DNA of 15,928 nucleotides from CAUZJO01 sp963580245 (GTDB lineage: Bacteria > Sumerlaeota > Sumerlaeia > MVZB01). This document shows positions 1-7,140 of the stretch, piece by piece. Position numbers and translations under genes: made by a program. The stretch spans positions 1 to 15,928 of the forward strand of contig CAUZJO010000113.1 in NCBI GenBank assembly GCA_963580245.1, read 5' to 3'. The notes below the pieces were generated by a model. It was not told the DNA's origin, searched no databases, and worked only from the letters and a program-made list of their open reading frames with translations. Position 1 is the stretch's first letter. Each line of letters opens with the position of its first letter.

Positions 1-288
1 CGTCCGCCCCAGATCCGCTATATGCTCATGGATCGCGCCTACGAAGGTAATGTCATGCGCCAAATGGTCGTGGATTTGGGGATGGAACCAATCGTTCCTC
101 CAAAGCGCAACCGGATGTATCCTTGGGGATATGACCGTAAAATGTATAAAAAACGCAATGAAGTGGAGCGGCTTTTCCGTCGTTTGAAAGGCTTTCGTCG
201 GATCTTTTCCCGTTTTGAGAAGTTGGATGTTATGTTTGTCGGTTTTATCTGTTTCGCCCTTGCCGTCGACATGCTCCGTTTGTGTTAA
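1..288 (+). CDS. IS5-family transposase, C-terminal part (cut by window edge)
   Basis: The reading frame is open from base 1 and ends at TAA 286-288, so only the C-terminal ~95 residues are visible. It is the end of a DDE transposase catalytic domain of the IS5 type. The second catalytic Asp is visible in the MDRAYEG motif, followed by a basic PPKRNR stretch. The catalytic Glu lies in NEVERLFRRLKGFRRI, and the C-terminal helix is hydrophobic. The protein would cut and join the ends of its own element. Base composition is visibly AT-richer than the neighbouring genes, which fits an acquired element. The 5' part and left inverted repeat lie outside the window, so it cannot be said whether the element is intact. 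Family assignment is confident; the IS5 subgroup is not resolved. Confidence 0.85.
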   Translation, partial: RPPQIRYMLMDRAYEGNVMRQMVVDLGMEPIVPPKRNRMYPWGYDRKMYKKRNEVERLFRRLKGFRRIFSRFEKLDVMFVGFICFALAVDMLRLC

Positions 289-344
289 CAGGATCTAGTT
301 CTATTCGAGCGTTTATTTATGCGCAGATCCTGAGTCAATTCAGG
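289..344. repeat. Inverted repeats after the IS5-type transposase; probable IS right-end region
   Basis: CAGGATCT (289-296), directly after the transposase stop, is the exact reverse complement of AGATCCTG (325-332), with a 28-nt spacer. A second small palindrome overlaps it: CCTGA (329-333), a six-base loop, TCAGG (340-344). The stretch is AT-rich like the transposase and unlike the gene that follows, so the element's right end probably lies here or shortly downstream. Without the left end, the terminal inverted repeat and target duplication cannot be assigned. The hairpin could also end transposase transcription, but there is no clear T-run. Confidence 0.4.
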
Positions 345-421
345 CGGTTGTGCAGCGATACTCGAAGAACACCGCGAACCATGCCCCGCGCCTTTTGTTC
401 TCAACGCCACGATTGCCGTGA

Positions 422-1591
422 TCAGTCGTCTTCCTGTTTGTCCTTCTGGGTGAATTCGGAGAGCCAACGGTCATCCCACAGGGACGGAAACGTGTTCTGC
501 TTGTATGGATGGGCGCGGCAGGCGTCAACATCCAGTTCAATGCCCAGGCCCGACTTCTCCGGCAACATGAACTCACCCTGGCGGCTTGGGTTCCAGCCGC
601 CGACCAAGTCGTTGCGCCAGGGAACGTCATATTGCGAGAAATCCTCCTGGAGCCACAGATTCGGCGTCGACCAATCGAAGTGCAACGCCGCGCACAACGC
701 AACAGGGCCGATCGAGACGTGCGGCGCGACCTGGATGTCCTGCGCCTGCGCCATCGCGGCCACTTTCTTCGCGATCCACAAACCCCCGATATGGCACAAA
801 TCGGGCTGTAAAACGTCGACCGCCCGCATCCGCGTGCAACGATAGAAATCTTCCAACGTGCAAAGTCGCTCTCCCGCGCCAATGGGCAATGGCAGCGCTT
901 CTTTGACTTCTTTCAGCAACTCGATGCTGTTGGGCGTCACGGGCTCTTCGTAGAGGGCCGGACGATACTTCTCGAGCCGGCGGCCCATCTCGATTGCACG
1001 GCGGACCGACAGACGCCCATGGACCTCGATCAACAAGCTGGGTTCGGGTCCGACGGCTTCGCGAACGGCCGCGACGCGGGCTTCGGCTTCGTCCATTTCA
1101 ACCGATGTCATTTCTTTCCAGGCCGTCGCGAACGGATCAAACTTCAGCGCGCGGTAACCGCTGGCAACGACGTCTTTCGCCCGCCGCGCAAAATCCCGCG
1201 GCGATTGCGCGCCGCCATACCAGCCGTTGGCGTAAGCCCACACGCGATCGTGCGCGCGTCCGCCGAGCAGCTTGTAGACCGGCTGGCCACAGGCCTTGCC
1301 GATCAGGTCCCACATCGCAACCTCGACGCCACTGATCGCGGTGAGAATCGTGGCTCCCCCCTGATACTGATCGCGGATCATGTCGCCGATGACGGCCTCG
1401 ATGTCAAAGGGGTCCACGCCCACGACACGGCGTTCGACCCACTCGCGGATCAGCGTTTCGATCGTTTCTTCCTGCCACTCCAGCGATGCTTCGCCGACAC
1501 CGGTGAGGCCCGTTTCGGTCGTGAGCCGCACGAACAGATAATTCCGCACGCCTGAGTTGGCCAAGAAGGTTTCCACTCGCTTGATTTTCAT
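422..1591 (-). CDS. Mandelate racemase/muconate lactonizing enzyme family protein, probable sugar-acid dehydratase
   Basis: A 389-aa enolase-superfamily enzyme. The N-terminal capping domain spans about residues 1-125 and the TIM barrel follows. Expected active-site residues are visible: Lys150 (ALKFDP), Glu189 and His191 in IEVHGR, Glu216 in LYEEP, Glu241 in GAGERL, Asp264 in QPDLCHIGG and His291 in APHVSIGP. The EVHGR and APH motifs resemble the galactonate dehydratase branch, where Mg2+ stabilises an enediolate and His acts as acid/base in dehydrating a sugar acid. The first metal ligand position is Glu rather than the Asp of E. coli GalD. The substrate cannot be read from sequence. The start is ATG 1591-1589, opening with the usual MKI; no strong Shine-Dalgarno is visible. 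It stands alone, facing the IS remnant, with no sugar transporter or aldolase nearby. Family is sure; the specific reaction is inferred. Confidence 0.88.
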   Translation of the reverse strand: MKIKRVETFLANSGVRNYLFVRLTTETGLTGVGEASLEWQEETIETLIREWVERRVVGVDPFDIEAVIGDMIRDQYQGGATILTAISGVEVAMWDLIGKACGQPVYKLLGGRAHDRVWAYANGWYGGAQSPRDFARRAKDVVASGYRALKFDPFATAWKEMTSVEMDEAEARVAAVREAVGPEPSLLIEVHGRLSVRRAIEMGRRLEKYRPALYEEPVTPNSIELLKEVKEALPLPIGAGERLCTLEDFYRCTRMRAVDVLQPDLCHIGGLWIAKKVAAMAQAQDIQVAPHVSIGPVALCAALHFDWSTPNLWLQEDFSQYDVPWRNDLVGGWNPSRQGEFMLPEKSGLGIELDVDACRAHPYKQNTFPSLWDDRWLSEFTQKDKQEDD

Positions 1592-2027
1592 GGGTCAAGG
1601 CGGCGCGCCTCAAGGGTCCACTCCATCCATGAAGCTCTCATGACGGAAATCTCCCCAAAAACCGGAGCGTCACGTTTAAATCATGCCGGTATCAAAACAA
1701 ACATCCGGACATTTCACTTGGATGCGCTGATGAGGCCGACGCATCTAAGATAAACACCCCGAATGGGTCGTACGCAAGGAATTCTTATCCGGACGAGGGC
1801 AGATCTCAATGTTGCGGATGGGAGCCCGAAATTGGCGACGGACGGCGATGAATGAACATATCTCCGCGTCCTTCGCGCGCTTCTGTACCAATCGTGAACA
1901 GAAGACCGCGAGGGACGCGAAGGGCCGACCCCGCCGGATCAGACGTGTTTCCCAGCTCACAAAGCTTCCGAGAGCCTGCAACGTGGAAGACGTCGGCGCG
2001 GTCGGTCGATGGAAATCGAGGCAAGTC
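1592..2027. other. Non-coding stretch between the dehydratase-like gene and the rod-like gene
   Basis: I see no convincing gene in these 436 bases. The short open frames have no RBS and no recognisable protein. It must hold the promoter of the minus-strand dehydratase-like gene in its left part, where there is an AT-rich patch around 1670-1710, but no clear -35/-10 pair can be picked. The right part holds the long palindrome listed separately. Confidence 0.5.
1865..1919. repeat. Imperfect 22-bp inverted repeat (palindromic intergenic element)
   Basis: The left arm 1865-1886 pairs with the right arm 1898-1919 around an 11-nt loop. Arms match at 19 of 22 positions; each begins or ends in a CGCGTCC/GGACGCG block and closes on CTTCTGT/ACAGAAG at the loop. 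No T-run follows on either strand, so it is not a standard intrinsic terminator. It lies about 110 bases downstream of the minus-strand rod-like gene, where it could protect an mRNA 3' end. More likely it is one copy of a dispersed palindromic repeat; CGCGTCC-TTCGCG-type repeats are frequent between genes in some environmental genomes. Only one copy is seen in this window. Confidence 0.7.
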
Positions 2028-2363
2028 TCACGCGATCACGTTGAGCAACGACCCCACGGTGCGATCGGCCGCCCTGAGGACGACGGCGGTCGCGCGCAGG
2101 GCATTCTCGTTCTCGATCAGGCCGGCGATCCCGTCTTCAAACGTCGGTTCGCTGGACTGGGCCAGTTCGTCGGCCGATTTGGGCTCTTCGGTCCGCTCCT
2201 GACGCGGGTTTCCCTCGACGCGCGCGTTGTTATCGGGCTCGGTAACCCGACGCGCCTGTTGATCAGCGCAAGCGTGGGCCTGCACGACGGTTCGTGCCGA
2301 CGCCTCAAACCCGCGTGTATACTGATCGATCGCCGAAGAGAGTTGATTGATGGCACGGATCAT
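2028..2363 (-). CDS. Small flagellar rod/hook-like protein
   Basis: A 111-aa protein. Its last ~37 residues, ending in ALRATAVVLRAADRTVGSLLNVIA (without the first residues), fit the C-terminal helix shared by rod and hook proteins FlgB, FlgC, FlgG and FlgE, typically of the form QANxxVxxTADxMLxxLVNL. The first ~35 residues form an amphipathic helix compatible with the N-terminal rod helix. Between them lies only a short polar, Pro/Glu/Arg-rich linker (about 40-75) in place of the D1 domain of full rod proteins. In real rod proteins the two terminal helices pack as a coiled coil in the basal body. The start is ATG 2363-2361 with a strong upstream AGGAGGGG. It has no flagellar operon around it, although a MotA-like gene lies ~2.6 kb away. 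Rod assignment is from motif resemblance only; it could be an unrelated helical protein. Confidence 0.6.
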   Translation of the reverse strand: MIRAINQLSSAIDQYTRGFEASARTVVQAHACADQQARRVTEPDNNARVEGNPRQERTEEPKSADELAQSSEPTFEDGIAGLIENENALRATAVVLRAADRTVGSLLNVIA

Positions 2364-2711
2364 GATGACCCCTCCTAGTGCGGCGTCCCCTATTAATCCG
2401 GTCTGGGCCGGTGTTGCGCCGCCGTAAGCGGACCCCGTGGGGCCGCCGGGAACAGTGGGGGTCTCATCCTGAGGCTACCCTTCCTGATCCGTTTATCGAC
2501 CCGCCGCCGACCCGCGTGAGCTGGTGGCGAATTTGCACCACTTATCGTTACAGCGGCCCGACCGCGGGTGCATCGGTTTGCAACTTTTTTGGCCCAACCC
2601 GGCCCGACGGGCTCAAGTGCCCGCCCGCCCCTCGCCGATAAGACTAACGAATCGTCATCCGGCGAGCCCGCCGGAATGCGTTTGGGCATTCCCCCATCGG
2701 TGAGGCGAACG
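2364..2711. other. Divergent intergenic region
   Basis: These 348 bases separate the minus-strand rod-like gene from the plus-strand zinc-ribbon gene and should carry both promoters. The sequence is GC-rich with several G/C-tract palindromes (for example CCCCGTGGGG near 2432-2441) and one T-tract near 2585-2590. No convincing gene and no clear sigma-70 promoter could be picked. The only clear signals are the RBSs at the two ends: AGGAGGGG for the minus gene and GTGAGGCG for the plus gene. Confidence 0.45.
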
Positions 2712-3628
2712 ATGATCTGCAAACAGTGCGAGTTCAAGAATCCCCGCGGCACCCTGCACTGCACGATGTGCGGCGCCATGTTGGTCAATCTGAACGAGAC
2801 CGCGGTGGAGGGGGGCGGCGTGGGCGTCATCGGCCACTCCTACCGCTCCCTGCCCACGGGTGGAAACCCCTTCTACCGTCACACCACCCGCGCCAGCTTT
2901 TTCCTGATCGCCTGTTTCCCGATGGTCTGCCTGCTCCTGCTGGGGTTGTCGCTGACCGGGCAGACGGTGCGGTGGGCAGAGTCGTTCTTTTATCTCGGAG
3001 AAATGAATACGACGCACTGCGCGGTCATCCTGACGGCCTACGGGCTTTTCGTCTACGCGTTTCTGGTCGGCGTTTCGGCTTCCGCCAACGATGCCCCGTT
3101 TCTCCCCTATTTCGTGGCCGCGCTGGCGCCGCCTTTGTGGCCGGCGGTTTATGCCCGACTTGAAATGCACGCCTTCAGGAGGCCCTATTTCTATCTGCTC
3201 CCTGATGCGGCGATCCTGACCGCGGCCCATCTGCTGTTGAGGGACCATGACTGGGTCACCGTATTCATCGGTCTGGTGATGTTGCCATTCGTCATTTATC
3301 ACTTGCTTGGGGGCAGGTTTACTTCGTTCGCCCAGATGTTGGGATTCAACGCTTACGCGGCCGTCGCCTGGATTTGTCTCATCCCGGCCGTCTTCGTCGG
3401 TTACCTGATGGTTGAGATTGGATTTTCGAGATGTTGGCCGAAACGATCGGCTCGCAGGCGGCTTTTCCCTCTTTGGGGCAGTTGTGGGACGATGCCCTTA
3501 GTATATTGTCGGAGCATCTTTACTTCTACCGCACGTAGGGGGTGCTATACGTAGGTGTGATCTCCCTGTTCTGGATGAAGGCCAACTACGAGAACCTCCT
3601 CTATCCCCTACCCGACACGGATGACTGA
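2712..3628 (+). pseudogene. Zinc-ribbon multi-pass membrane protein, disrupted by a frameshift and an in-frame stop
   Basis: The protein opens with a short zinc ribbon, MICKQCEFKNPRGTLHCTMCG, giving two CxxC pairs in the first ~21 residues. About five hydrophobic segments follow, near residues 58-80, 98-121, 131-150, 177-196 and 205-232. The start is ATG 2712 with GTGAGG just upstream. Around 3413-3430 the sensible frame shifts. The original frame runs into Arg/Cys-rich sequence and stops at 3552-3554. The frame of the ATG at 3431 continues with natural-looking sequence (LAETIGSQAAFPSLGQLW), meets TAG at 3536-3538, then resumes with GVLYVGVISLFWMKANY and ends at TGA 3626-3628. The gene therefore seems to have carried a further membrane helix and a short acidic tail, and is now broken twice. 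A sequencing error could explain one lesion. Function is unknown; zinc-ribbon membrane proteins of this kind are common and uncharacterised. Confidence 0.65.
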
Positions 3629-3649
3629 CGCGCCGGCTGCGCGTTTAAT
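3628..3649 (+). terminator. Weak hairpin directly after the broken zinc-ribbon gene
   Basis: ACGCG (3628-3632) and CGCGT (3640-3644) flank a seven-base loop, followed by TTAAT. The stem is short and the T-run poor, so this is at best a weak intrinsic terminator. Its place exactly at the TGA of 3626-3628 supports that stop as the ancestral gene end. Confidence 0.3.
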
Positions 3650-3804
3650 CGCCCTCAAATGAACGCCGGCCAAGCGATCACGTCTGCACTTTGATTATCG
3701 AATCAACCGTAATCAACATAAGGTGTGATGGATTTTAAACCCGTAACGCGCGACCCCCATGAGGGAAGAATCCGCGCGATCCGCAACCCGCGAACCGCGC
3801 CTCA

Positions 3805-4821
3805 TCATTCGGATGGCTTGGGCCAGTCGCCGATAAACACACCGGTGGGGAAATGCAGGCTGCGCGGGAGCCACCGCTTGCTGGGATCTCGCGCGAGCGC
3901 CTCGATCCCGCCCTGGGCCATATCGGCCAGGCGCGCGTCGGCCAGGTCGGCCTGGGACAGTAGGAAAGCCTCGACGCAGGCCGGGGTGACCGGCGAGCCG
4001 TACTCCAGCGTCCCGTGATGCGACAGGATGCAGTGGAACAGTTTGCTTAATTCTTCCCCGGCTGATTCGTAAGGCGGGGTTTCCATCAGTGGCACCGCTT
4101 CGTGCCGGACCACCGCGTAGCTGATCGCCAGGTGCCCCTCCCAGGAATTGGCGTCGGTCGTCACCGGAAGCGGTTCGAGCCGGTAGGTTTCGACCTTCCC
4201 GATATCGTGAAGCAGGCCCGCGGCCGTCAGCAGCTCGCGATCGATCGGCAGCGTTTCGCTGTTAAACGTCAGACCCGGGCCAGTGTCGCTCGCGTAACTT
4301 TCAGCCATCGCGAGCGCCAGGCTTGTCACGTTAATCGTGTGTTCGAGCAACCCGCCGGGGTAGTTCTGGTGGTGGCGGAAAGCGGCCGGCGAGCGGTAAA
4401 ATGCCTCGCGAAACCCAGACCGGTCAAAAATCTGGCGCACCAGCAAACCGCTGACCCGTTCGGCCGAGGTCCGCTCGATCAATTCCTCGAGCCGCGCGCG
4501 ATAGAACTCCGAATCGATCTGTTCGGGAGGAGAAAACTGCGCCAGTCGGCCCTCGCGTTCGGCACCGTCCAGCACGCGGAAGCTCTTAATGATCCACTGT
4601 AGTCGCCCCTGATATTCGTTGGCCTGGTATTCGATCTCAATCACGTCGCCAGCCGATGGGGGATGGTCCCCGCGGCTGATTCGCGCATCCAGATCCCACA
4701 TCTTGGCCTCAACCTGCGCGAAGGCACCCTTCTCGCCCAGGTTCAAGGTCAGTGCCCCAAAATGATCGCCCCTGCGCGTCGGCTTGACTTCGAAGCTGCT
4801 GACCATCACCACTGTCGCCAT
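3805..4821 (-). CDS. OB-fold/HD-domain protein, YhaM-type 3'-5' exoribonuclease family
   Basis: A 338-aa protein with the architecture of B. subtilis YhaM, which trims RNA 3' ends using a metal-dependent HD domain. Residues 1-85 look like an OB-fold nucleic-acid-binding domain. Residues ~140-300 are the HD domain, with HHQNYPGGLLEHT (His161), LLHDIGKVE (His205-Asp206), EGH (His230), LSHHGTLEYGSPV (His268-His269) and Asp292 in the QADLADA helix. All expected metal ligands are present, so it should be active. Length is close to the family's usual ~310-330. The start is ATG 4821-4819 with AGAGGTG about eight bases upstream. The gene is divergent from the MotA-like gene and has no operon partner. 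A nucleotidase or phosphodiesterase activity is a less likely alternative. Confidence 0.85.
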   Translation of the reverse strand: MATVVMVSSFEVKPTRRGDHFGALTLNLGEKGAFAQVEAKMWDLDARISRGDHPPSAGDVIEIEYQANEYQGRLQWIIKSFRVLDGAEREGRLAQFSPPEQIDSEFYRARLEELIERTSAERVSGLLVRQIFDRSGFREAFYRSPAAFRHHQNYPGGLLEHTINVTSLALAMAESYASDTGPGLTFNSETLPIDRELLTAAGLLHDIGKVETYRLEPLPVTTDANSWEGHLAISYAVVRHEAVPLMETPPYESAGEELSKLFHCILSHHGTLEYGSPVTPACVEAFLLSQADLADARLADMAQGGIEALARDPSKRWLPRSLHFPTGVFIGDWPKPSE

Positions 4822-4876
4822 TACCGTTTCACCTCTTCAAGGGCCGCTAGCCCGCAATCATCCGTCTCCACCCAGC

Positions 4877-4906
4877 ATCCTCACGTTTCCATCCAAACGT
4901 TGTCAA
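4877..4906 (-). promoter_or_regulatory. Candidate promoter for the HD-domain gene
   Basis: On the minus strand a perfect TTGACA -35 box lies at 4906-4901, with a weak GAGGAT -10 candidate 18 bases further at 4882-4877. It would place the transcript start ~50 bases upstream of the HD gene ATG. Only the -35 is good, so this is a tentative call. Confidence 0.25.
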
Positions 4907-4995
4907 GCGCCATGCCCCAACCCCGCCGTGTTGATCGTGATTCAAGCTCAAGGAGGGAATTCCGAACGTCGATAAGGCATTGAAGGAGCATCGGC

Positions 4996-5970
4996 ATGAT
5001 GAGTCGGAAACTACTAACAATCACGCCATTGGTCGGGCTCACCGTGGCTCTCGGCTCGGTCCTGCTCGCGAATAAACTGGAAGGGGGCCATGTAAACACC
5101 CTCATTCAGCCCAACGTGGCCCTTGCGGTCTTCGGCAGAACCCTTGGAGCGGTCCTGCTCCAGTTTAGATTCAAATCCGTCTTGGGCTCGGTCCGCGCTT
5201 TGAAATATCTGATTCAGAAAAACACGCATGAACCCTCTATCCGCCTGGCGCAACTCCAAACACTCCTGCGCCAGATGACTCGCGGGGGAATTCAGGCGCC
5301 GAAGGCGCAGCTCGAGGAGATCGCCGATCCGGTCCTATCCAAAGGCATCTCGATGGTGGCCGACGGCTCCAGCCCATGGTCGATCCAACATTCACTCGAG
5401 GCCGAGATAGGCATCGAACGAGACGAATGGCGCGAGAAGGCCCAGGTATGGAACTCAATGGGTCGGTACTCGTTGTGGGTCGCTCTCGTCGGATTCATCT
5501 TCGGGACCATCCACGCCTTGTCAAACCTTGGCACCCTATCGAATACGGGGAAAGGCATTGCCTTCTCAGTGATTTCGATGCTCTACGGATTTGGCGTCCC
5601 CGCTTTGGTCTTTTATCCGATCGCGGAGAAAATCAAGGCGGTCGGCGAGGAGATCGTCAAGTGTAAGGAACTCAGCCTCACGTTCGTGTTGTTGATGCAC
5701 GAGGAAATGAATCCGCCCGCTCCCGAAAGCGGCCTCGCACAGGCGCCACCCGAGCAGGAACAAGTGCCGGAGCGATTCAAGCTCTCGGTCACCGATGATC
5801 TCAGGACCCTCAACGAAGAAATCGAATGTAGCGTGGAAAACGTAAACCAGAACTTGACCGGAATTCTGGAGAAAATGACGAACCTGGCCCAGCGTCTGGA
5901 GTCGACCGGCCAAGCCGGCCCCGGTCCGCAAAACGAAGGCGACGGGTCCGATCGGTGCACATTGGTCTAG
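4996..5970 (+). CDS. MotA/PomA-like flagellar stator protein, divergent, with C-terminal extension
   Basis: A 324-aa protein with the MotA layout: TM1 ~5-27, TM2 ~37-57 with FGRTLGAVLLQF, a cytoplasmic loop ~60-150 containing DPVLSKGISMVADG, TM3 ~157-179 and TM4 ~187-210 with LYGFGVPALVFYPIAEKI. MotA normally forms a pentamer around a MotB dimer and turns ion flow into rotation. Several key positions differ. The TM3 proline after MGxY is Leu160, the TM3 pore threonine is Phe167, and the TM4 Thr-Thr before LYG is Ser194-Met195. The TM4-end proline (Pro208) is kept. Residues ~240-324 are an extra tail: a Pro/Glu-rich linker, a probable coiled coil (~262-303) and a Gly/Asp-rich end. The start is ATG 4996 with AAGGAG seven bases upstream. 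No motB follows. It may be a stator-like scaffold or an ExbB/TolQ-style relative rather than a standard motor channel. Confidence 0.75.
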   Translation: MMSRKLLTITPLVGLTVALGSVLLANKLEGGHVNTLIQPNVALAVFGRTLGAVLLQFRFKSVLGSVRALKYLIQKNTHEPSIRLAQLQTLLRQMTRGGIQAPKAQLEEIADPVLSKGISMVADGSSPWSIQHSLEAEIGIERDEWREKAQVWNSMGRYSLWVALVGFIFGTIHALSNLGTLSNTGKGIAFSVISMLYGFGVPALVFYPIAEKIKAVGEEIVKCKELSLTFVLLMHEEMNPPAPESGLAQAPPEQEQVPERFKLSVTDDLRTLNEEIECSVENVNQNLTGILEKMTNLAQRLESTGQAGPGPQNEGDGSDRCTLV

Positions 5971-6015
5971 GCATCGAGCAACGGGTAAACGACGCGCCAT
6001 CGAGCGTTCGAGTCT

Positions 6016-6525
6016 CTATTTTGCGCGCACCCACTCGTGAATCTGCTCAAGCTCCAGCCCCCAACTCTTCTCATCCAGGCGCAATTCCAAGAAGGTCTCG
6101 AACAGTTGACCCAATATCTGTTCGAATTCAAGGACCATTTGCATGCGCAGGGACATCTGGTCCTCGAACGGCAGGCGGCCGGGGCTGGGGATCGTGAGGC
6201 CCGTGACGTTGAGCGTTTCGCCGTCGAGCGTCACCGTCCAATCGGTCCCCTCGCGCGTCCATTTGAGTTTGACCTTGCTCAGCTTCTTGCCCTCGATCAG
6301 CGCGGTGCGGGCCTCGGGCGAGGTGGCTGGCGTCTCACCCCTTAGCGTGCTGTTTCGCGTATCGCCGTATTGAGCGTCCAGCGCCATCGGGCTCAGCATC
6401 TCGATCTCAACCGGCTTGCCCCCCGCCGGACACACCTTCCCCTCGGCCTCGGCCTTGTGCCACAGCCAGGTCAGAAACTCCTTACCTAGAAACGCCTTCT
6501 GTTGGATGAGCTCGAGAACGCCCAT
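6016..6525 (-). CDS. Conserved hypothetical protein with N-terminal FLGKEFLTWLW motif
   Basis: A 169-aa soluble protein and the last gene of a three-gene operon. Residues 11-22 (AFLGKEFLTWLW) form the clearest signature. I associate this motif with a small family sometimes labelled RdgC-like (recombination-associated) in deltaproteobacterial genomes, but I cannot confirm that and would not assign a function. The middle (~80-115) reads as alternating beta strands (KVKLKW, WTVTLDGETLNVTGL). The C-terminal ~50 residues are helical and rich in Leu/Glu. No signal peptide, membrane segment or catalytic motif is visible. The start is ATG 6525-6523, 24 bases after the stop of the upstream gene, with a weak GGGGAC upstream. 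It converges on the MotA-like gene with only 45 bases between them and no clear terminator. Confidence 0.7.
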   Translation of the reverse strand: MGVLELIQQKAFLGKEFLTWLWHKAEAEGKVCPAGGKPVEIEMLSPMALDAQYGDTRNSTLRGETPATSPEARTALIEGKKLSKVKLKWTREGTDWTVTLDGETLNVTGLTIPSPGRLPFEDQMSLRMQMVLEFEQILGQLFETFLELRLDEKSWGLELEQIHEWVRAK

Positions 6526-6549
6526 GAATAAGTCCCCATTAGGCCCCGC

Positions 6550-7134
6550 TTACGAGTCCCCTTCGCCCAGGGCCCCGCGGAAGCTGTATTCAAACAATAA
6601 CTCCCACTCGCGCAACTGAATCCAGCGGCACAGGTGTTCACCCGGGGTGCGTCCCAGACGATTGGCCTCACACAGGTCCACGAACGCCATCGGGTCCCAC
6701 CGCTGTTGGTCGAGCAGAAACAGGTGCGAGACGTGGGTCGTGGAATCGCTGGCCTCCTCGGCCGCCGCCCGTCTCAGCTCCGGAAATATCGGATGCTCCC
6801 CCACCCGGTTAAACCAGTAATTACTGTTGTCGAAGTCCGGTTCGCGACGGTGCATGATCGCGTGCCAGCAGCTGCCGGTCGGCGTCGGGATCGACTGGCT
6901 GATCGCATGGGATGGACCAAGATAGTTGTGATAGAGCCACACGCCCGCCAAACACGCCTGAGCCATCATCGGGTCGGCCACCCGACGGCCAGCGAAGGCG
7001 CACTCGACGGTCAGCTCATCCAACTGGGGACGCGCCGCGTCGTTAGGTTTCCCCGCGTCGAGCGGGTTGAGCCGCTCCTCACGGACCAACGCGGCCAGCC
7101 CCGCTCCGTATCGGTCTGGATTGAGCAGTACCAC
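6550..7134 (-). CDS. Conserved hypothetical protein with WHAIMHRRE motif
   Basis: A 194-aa protein, middle gene of the operon. The signature is WHAIMHRREPDFDNSNYW (residues 90-107), followed by FNRVGEHPIF. It is preceded by a helix with WLYHNYLGPSHAISQS. I recognise this block from uncharacterised proteins of Planctomycetes and other environmental lineages, where it is strongly conserved. The His, Arg, Glu and Asp content suggests a metal or nucleotide site, but no activity is known to me. No signal peptide or membrane segment is visible. The start is GTG 7134-7132, six bases after the lipoprotein gene's stop, with GAGAG overlapping that stop; translation is probably coupled. Confidence 0.7.
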   Translation of the reverse strand: MVLLNPDRYGAGLAALVREERLNPLDAGKPNDAARPQLDELTVECAFAGRRVADPMMAQACLAGVWLYHNYLGPSHAISQSIPTPTGSCWHAIMHRREPDFDNSNYWFNRVGEHPIFPELRRAAAEEASDSTTHVSHLFLLDQQRWDPMAFVDLCEANRLGRTPGEHLCRWIQLREWELLFEYSFRGALGEGDS

Positions 7135-7140
7135 GGTCTC

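Noticed and set aside
2578..2598. Sigma-54-like GG/GC promoter on the minus strand upstream of the rod-like gene
   Set aside because: The spacing between the GG and GC elements is 11 rather than the strict 10 bases and the flanking consensus is poor, although a sigma-54 promoter would fit a flagellar gene.
3536..3538. TAG in the zinc-ribbon gene as a recoded or readthrough codon
   Set aside because: TAG is used as the normal stop in neighbouring genes (MotA-like, PanB-like B, P450), and a frameshift occurs in the same gene, so decay is simpler.
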